Shown: in pieces, positions 61,851 to 64,000 of the stretch
Numbering within the stretch: position 1 is the first letter of the stretch
Layout of the letters: the number at the start of each line of letters is the position of its first letter
Assembly: GCA_033439795.1 (NCBI GenBank)
Contig: JAUTDP010000007.1
Span: 1 to 64,000 of the forward strand
Direction of reading: 5' to 3'
DNA length: 64,000 nucleotides
DNA from: Sordaria brevicollis
Taxonomy: Eukaryota > Ascomycota > Sordariomycetes > Sordariales > Sordariaceae
The notes under the pieces: model-generated
Database searches by the model: none
What the model saw: only the letters and a program-made list of their open reading frames with translations
Told to the model about the DNA's origin: nothing
Position numbers and translations under genes: made by a program

Positions 61851-63395
61851 ATGCCCCCAATCAAGACCGAGCCCGGCGTGCGAATTAAACCAGAGCACGA
61901 ACCCAGGTTCGATTTCTCCTCCATCCCACGTGCGCCCGTTCCCTCGGCTCCTGTCAAGCGTGAACATCACACCCAGCAGGAGGATCGCGTCAAGCACGAG
62001 GATCGCAAGCCCGTGAGTCCATTTCCCCCGTTACCTACCCACTTGCCCCTCTCGCTGTCACCTGACACAACCTTTCTATAGGACTTATCCTCGTCTACCC
62101 ACAACAGCCAGTCAAGAAGACGGCCGAGGTTCAAGTCTCGACACTCCAAAAACTACATGGTCTATAGGCTGAGAGCTGGCGAGACGATTCGCGCCCAGTA
62201 CAGGCGATCTGAGGGCACAGTAGTCTTTACGCTGAGTTCTAGGGCAACCGATATCCTCGAGGACTTTCCCGAAGAAGCTGATCGAGCTGAAGAGAACATC
62301 TTTGACCGTCTCCGAAGAGCACATTTTAATATCCGCCCGATCGAGCCTTCAGGATTTCTATACCGCAAGATCCATCACGCACCAATATCGCAAACCGTTT
62401 TCCATGTCAACGTGGAACAAATTTCGGAGAAATCCGAGGCAAAGGATGCGTTCGACTCCGAGGATGAGTGGGTTTTCCCGAGTCCGCGGACCGGCTGCTA
62501 TTATGTTCAACATGAGGAATGGGAAGATTCAGAATCACCTCCTCCTTCTGATCCCGCCTCGGTCAACTTTCAACCTGTAACCCATCCTCTCCCAATCAGT
62601 TCCATGTCCGGCGAGCCATCCAAGGACATCTCGGCGGCGTCCAGGTCTGAGGAAAAGCCCAAAACTCAGGTTTCCCAGGTCGCTCCCAGCGAGTCATCTT
62701 CTACCACGGCCTTCAACTCTTCGTCTGCCCTCCCATCAGGCTCGCATTCTTCCAACAAGCCGTTCACCACAACCACCGTTTCTGCTGTTGACCGCGTCCT
62801 CGAAAAAGGTGACCTACGTTCGCCGTCGCGCATCAATCCCATGTTCAAGACCCCATCCATCTTCGGCACCACATCCACTTCTGGCAAGCCGTCCTTGTTG
62901 GGCACCACATCTACCTCTAATAACCCATCCTTATCCGGCACGGTACCCATCGCTGGCAAGCCGTCCTTGTTCAGCAACACATCTACCTCTAATAACCCAT
63001 CTTCATCCAACACGGCACCCATCGCTGGCAAGCCATCCTTGCTTACCACCGCTTCCACCTTCGGCACCACATCCACCTCTGGCAAGCCGTCCTTGTTCGG
63101 AACCACATCCACCTCTAATAACCCATCCTTATCTGGCACGGTTCCCATGGCTGGCAGGCAATCCTTGCTTACCACCGCATCCACCGCTGGCAAGCCATCC
63201 CTGTTCAGCACCGCTTCCACCTTCGGCAGACCATCCACCTTGGGCAGCTCATCCACCTTTGGCACCCCATCCATCATCGGCACACAATCTACCCCGTGGT
63301 GCCCGCCCGACCGTTCTCCTGTAACAGATAATTTCAAGCTTGCAAGGGAGGTGGTCCTTATCGACTCTTCTCCCGAGTCCTCCCCCAAGTCTTAA
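61851..63395 (+). CDS. Hypothetical protein with four SUMO-consensus motifs and a Ser/Thr/Gly tandem repeat
   Basis: I do not recognise a named family. Exon 1 is 61,851-62,012 and exon 2 is 62,082-63,395; the 69-nt intron has GTGAGT, a CTGAC branch site and TCTATAG. The product is 491 residues. The first 54 hold four psi-K-x-E motifs (IKTE, IKPE, VKRE, VKHE). Residues 55-80 are basic (SRRRPRFKSR), possibly a nuclear signal. Residues about 80-205 form the only folded-looking part (FTLSSRATDILEDF, IFDRLRRAHFNI, an acidic block with EDEWVFPSPRTGCYYV). Residues about 307-457 are a tandem array of 12-residue units of TSTSGKPSLFG/TSTSNNPSLSG type, faintly like FG-nucleoporin repeats. The ATG was chosen because splicing from it gives an unbroken frame. 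Confidence 0.7.
62862..63295 (+). repeat. 36-bp tandem coding minisatellite
   Basis: About a dozen imperfect 36-base units of the form (T/G)GCAAGCCGTCCTTGTTCGG...ACATCCACC encode the Ser/Thr/Gly array. They alternate GKPSL and NNPSL types in a higher-order 72-base pattern. The complement is also open for 240 codons, a side effect of the repeat composition. Confidence 0.8.
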
Positions 63396-64000
63396 GTTCT
63401 AGGAATCGTCCCCAAAGATGCGTAGAGAGAGACACAACGCTTCTGGAGACCCGGACGACTGGTTGTCAACTTGTCATTCGCTCAGCCCCGCCTTTCATCA
63501 TTATTCAGAGGCGTGGAATTTGTAACAGGTCGATTGTGTTGGATGTTCTGTCGCTTAGTGTCTTGCGTCGTAGTGGAAGAGGCATGTGGTGGATCTACAA
63601 GGTTGGCAAATCGGTTGGCGTGAAGACTTTGTGAGAGTGACTGCTCGGAAGATCTAGTTTGCTGGCTTTGATATGTTGACATTGTCAACGCTCGTGTTTG
63701 TTGGTGACGACCATGATGTCTGGACGTCTTTGTTCTGGTCCCGGATGATCATACTGTACGGTACGTCATATGGCCTGGTAAGCTCACTTGCCATGATACC
63801 CAGGACCTAGCGATTTGCCTGGACTCTGGAGATAGCAGTCTTGAGGGTGAGGGAGATGGGGAGCTAAATCATGGTCGAGTGTGTGGACCACACGGTGCCT
63901 TCTAGATAGTTCCCTGATACACTTGTCAACTGCATTCTTGTCTGGGTTCTTCTTCCAGTTTCAACCCCGGAAATTGACTCGGAGATTTCCTATTCGAACG
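63396..64000. other. Right-edge region, no firm gene
   Basis: A minus-strand frame at 63,482-63,682 encodes 66 polar residues (Ser, Gln, Thr, Asn) with no domain. It could be an exon of a gene that starts beyond the window. Nothing else is supported before the edge. Confidence 0.35.

Noticed and set aside
62666..63388. 240-codon antisense ORF across the tandem repeat
   Set aside because: Open only because of the 36-bp repeat composition; the sense gene has introns and a conserved-looking N-terminus.

Overview
The window comes from a filamentous ascomycete that uses repeat-induced point mutation (RIP). Sordariales, and most likely Neurospora, fits best; this is an inference from the RIP pattern, the very short introns with GCTAAC-type branch sites, and the gene families. 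The sequence falls into two very different halves. Positions 1 to about 42,200 are extremely AT-rich, nearly lack CA and TG dinucleotides, and hold only degenerate transposons. Positions about 42,600 to 64,000 are ordinary GC-balanced gene-rich DNA.

The left half can be unpacked as a stack of insertions. A Ty3/gypsy gag gene on the minus strand (element E) was split by a gypsy LTR element (A, 10,305-40,185; 409-bp LTRs; TSD TAACC). A was split by a hAT-like non-autonomous element (H, 19,259-37,408; CAGGGTTGGG termini; 8-bp TSD). H was split by a minus-strand gypsy chromovirus (B, 20,984-37,355; 286-bp LTRs; TSD AAAGT). One LTR of B was split by a plus-strand chromovirus (C, 28,837-37,106; 238-bp LTRs; TSD AAAAT). 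A 204-bp solo LTR that escaped RIP (38,191-38,394; TSD CTATT) sits in A. A 404-bp GC-rich SINE-like insert (24,648-25,051; 14-bp TSD) sits in B. At the left are a further minus-strand gypsy element (F, about 3,451-9,190), a degenerate gag-like stretch, and a second copy of A in inverted orientation that runs off the window. C is the least mutated and keeps its reverse transcriptase catalytic Asp pair; in A, B and F both aspartates have become Asn.

The right half holds seven gene models. They are methionine sulfoxide reductase A (+, 2 exons); a mitochondrial Bax-inhibitor/GHITM-like membrane protein (-, 2 exons); a small two-helix membrane protein (+, 2 exons); a DUF3433 membrane protein with a GC-AG intron (-); a secreted-type kelch protein directly upstream of it, broken by two RIP-type stop codons and possibly its 5' part (-); a large protein with two cyclic-nucleotide-binding domains, an F-box and leucine-rich repeats (+); and an AAA+ ATPase (-). 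Near the right end lies an eighth gene, a protein with four SUMO-consensus sites and a tandem Ser/Thr/Gly repeat (+, 2 exons). The genes do not form an evident pathway. They are independent euchromatic genes beside a heterochromatic transposon graveyard.
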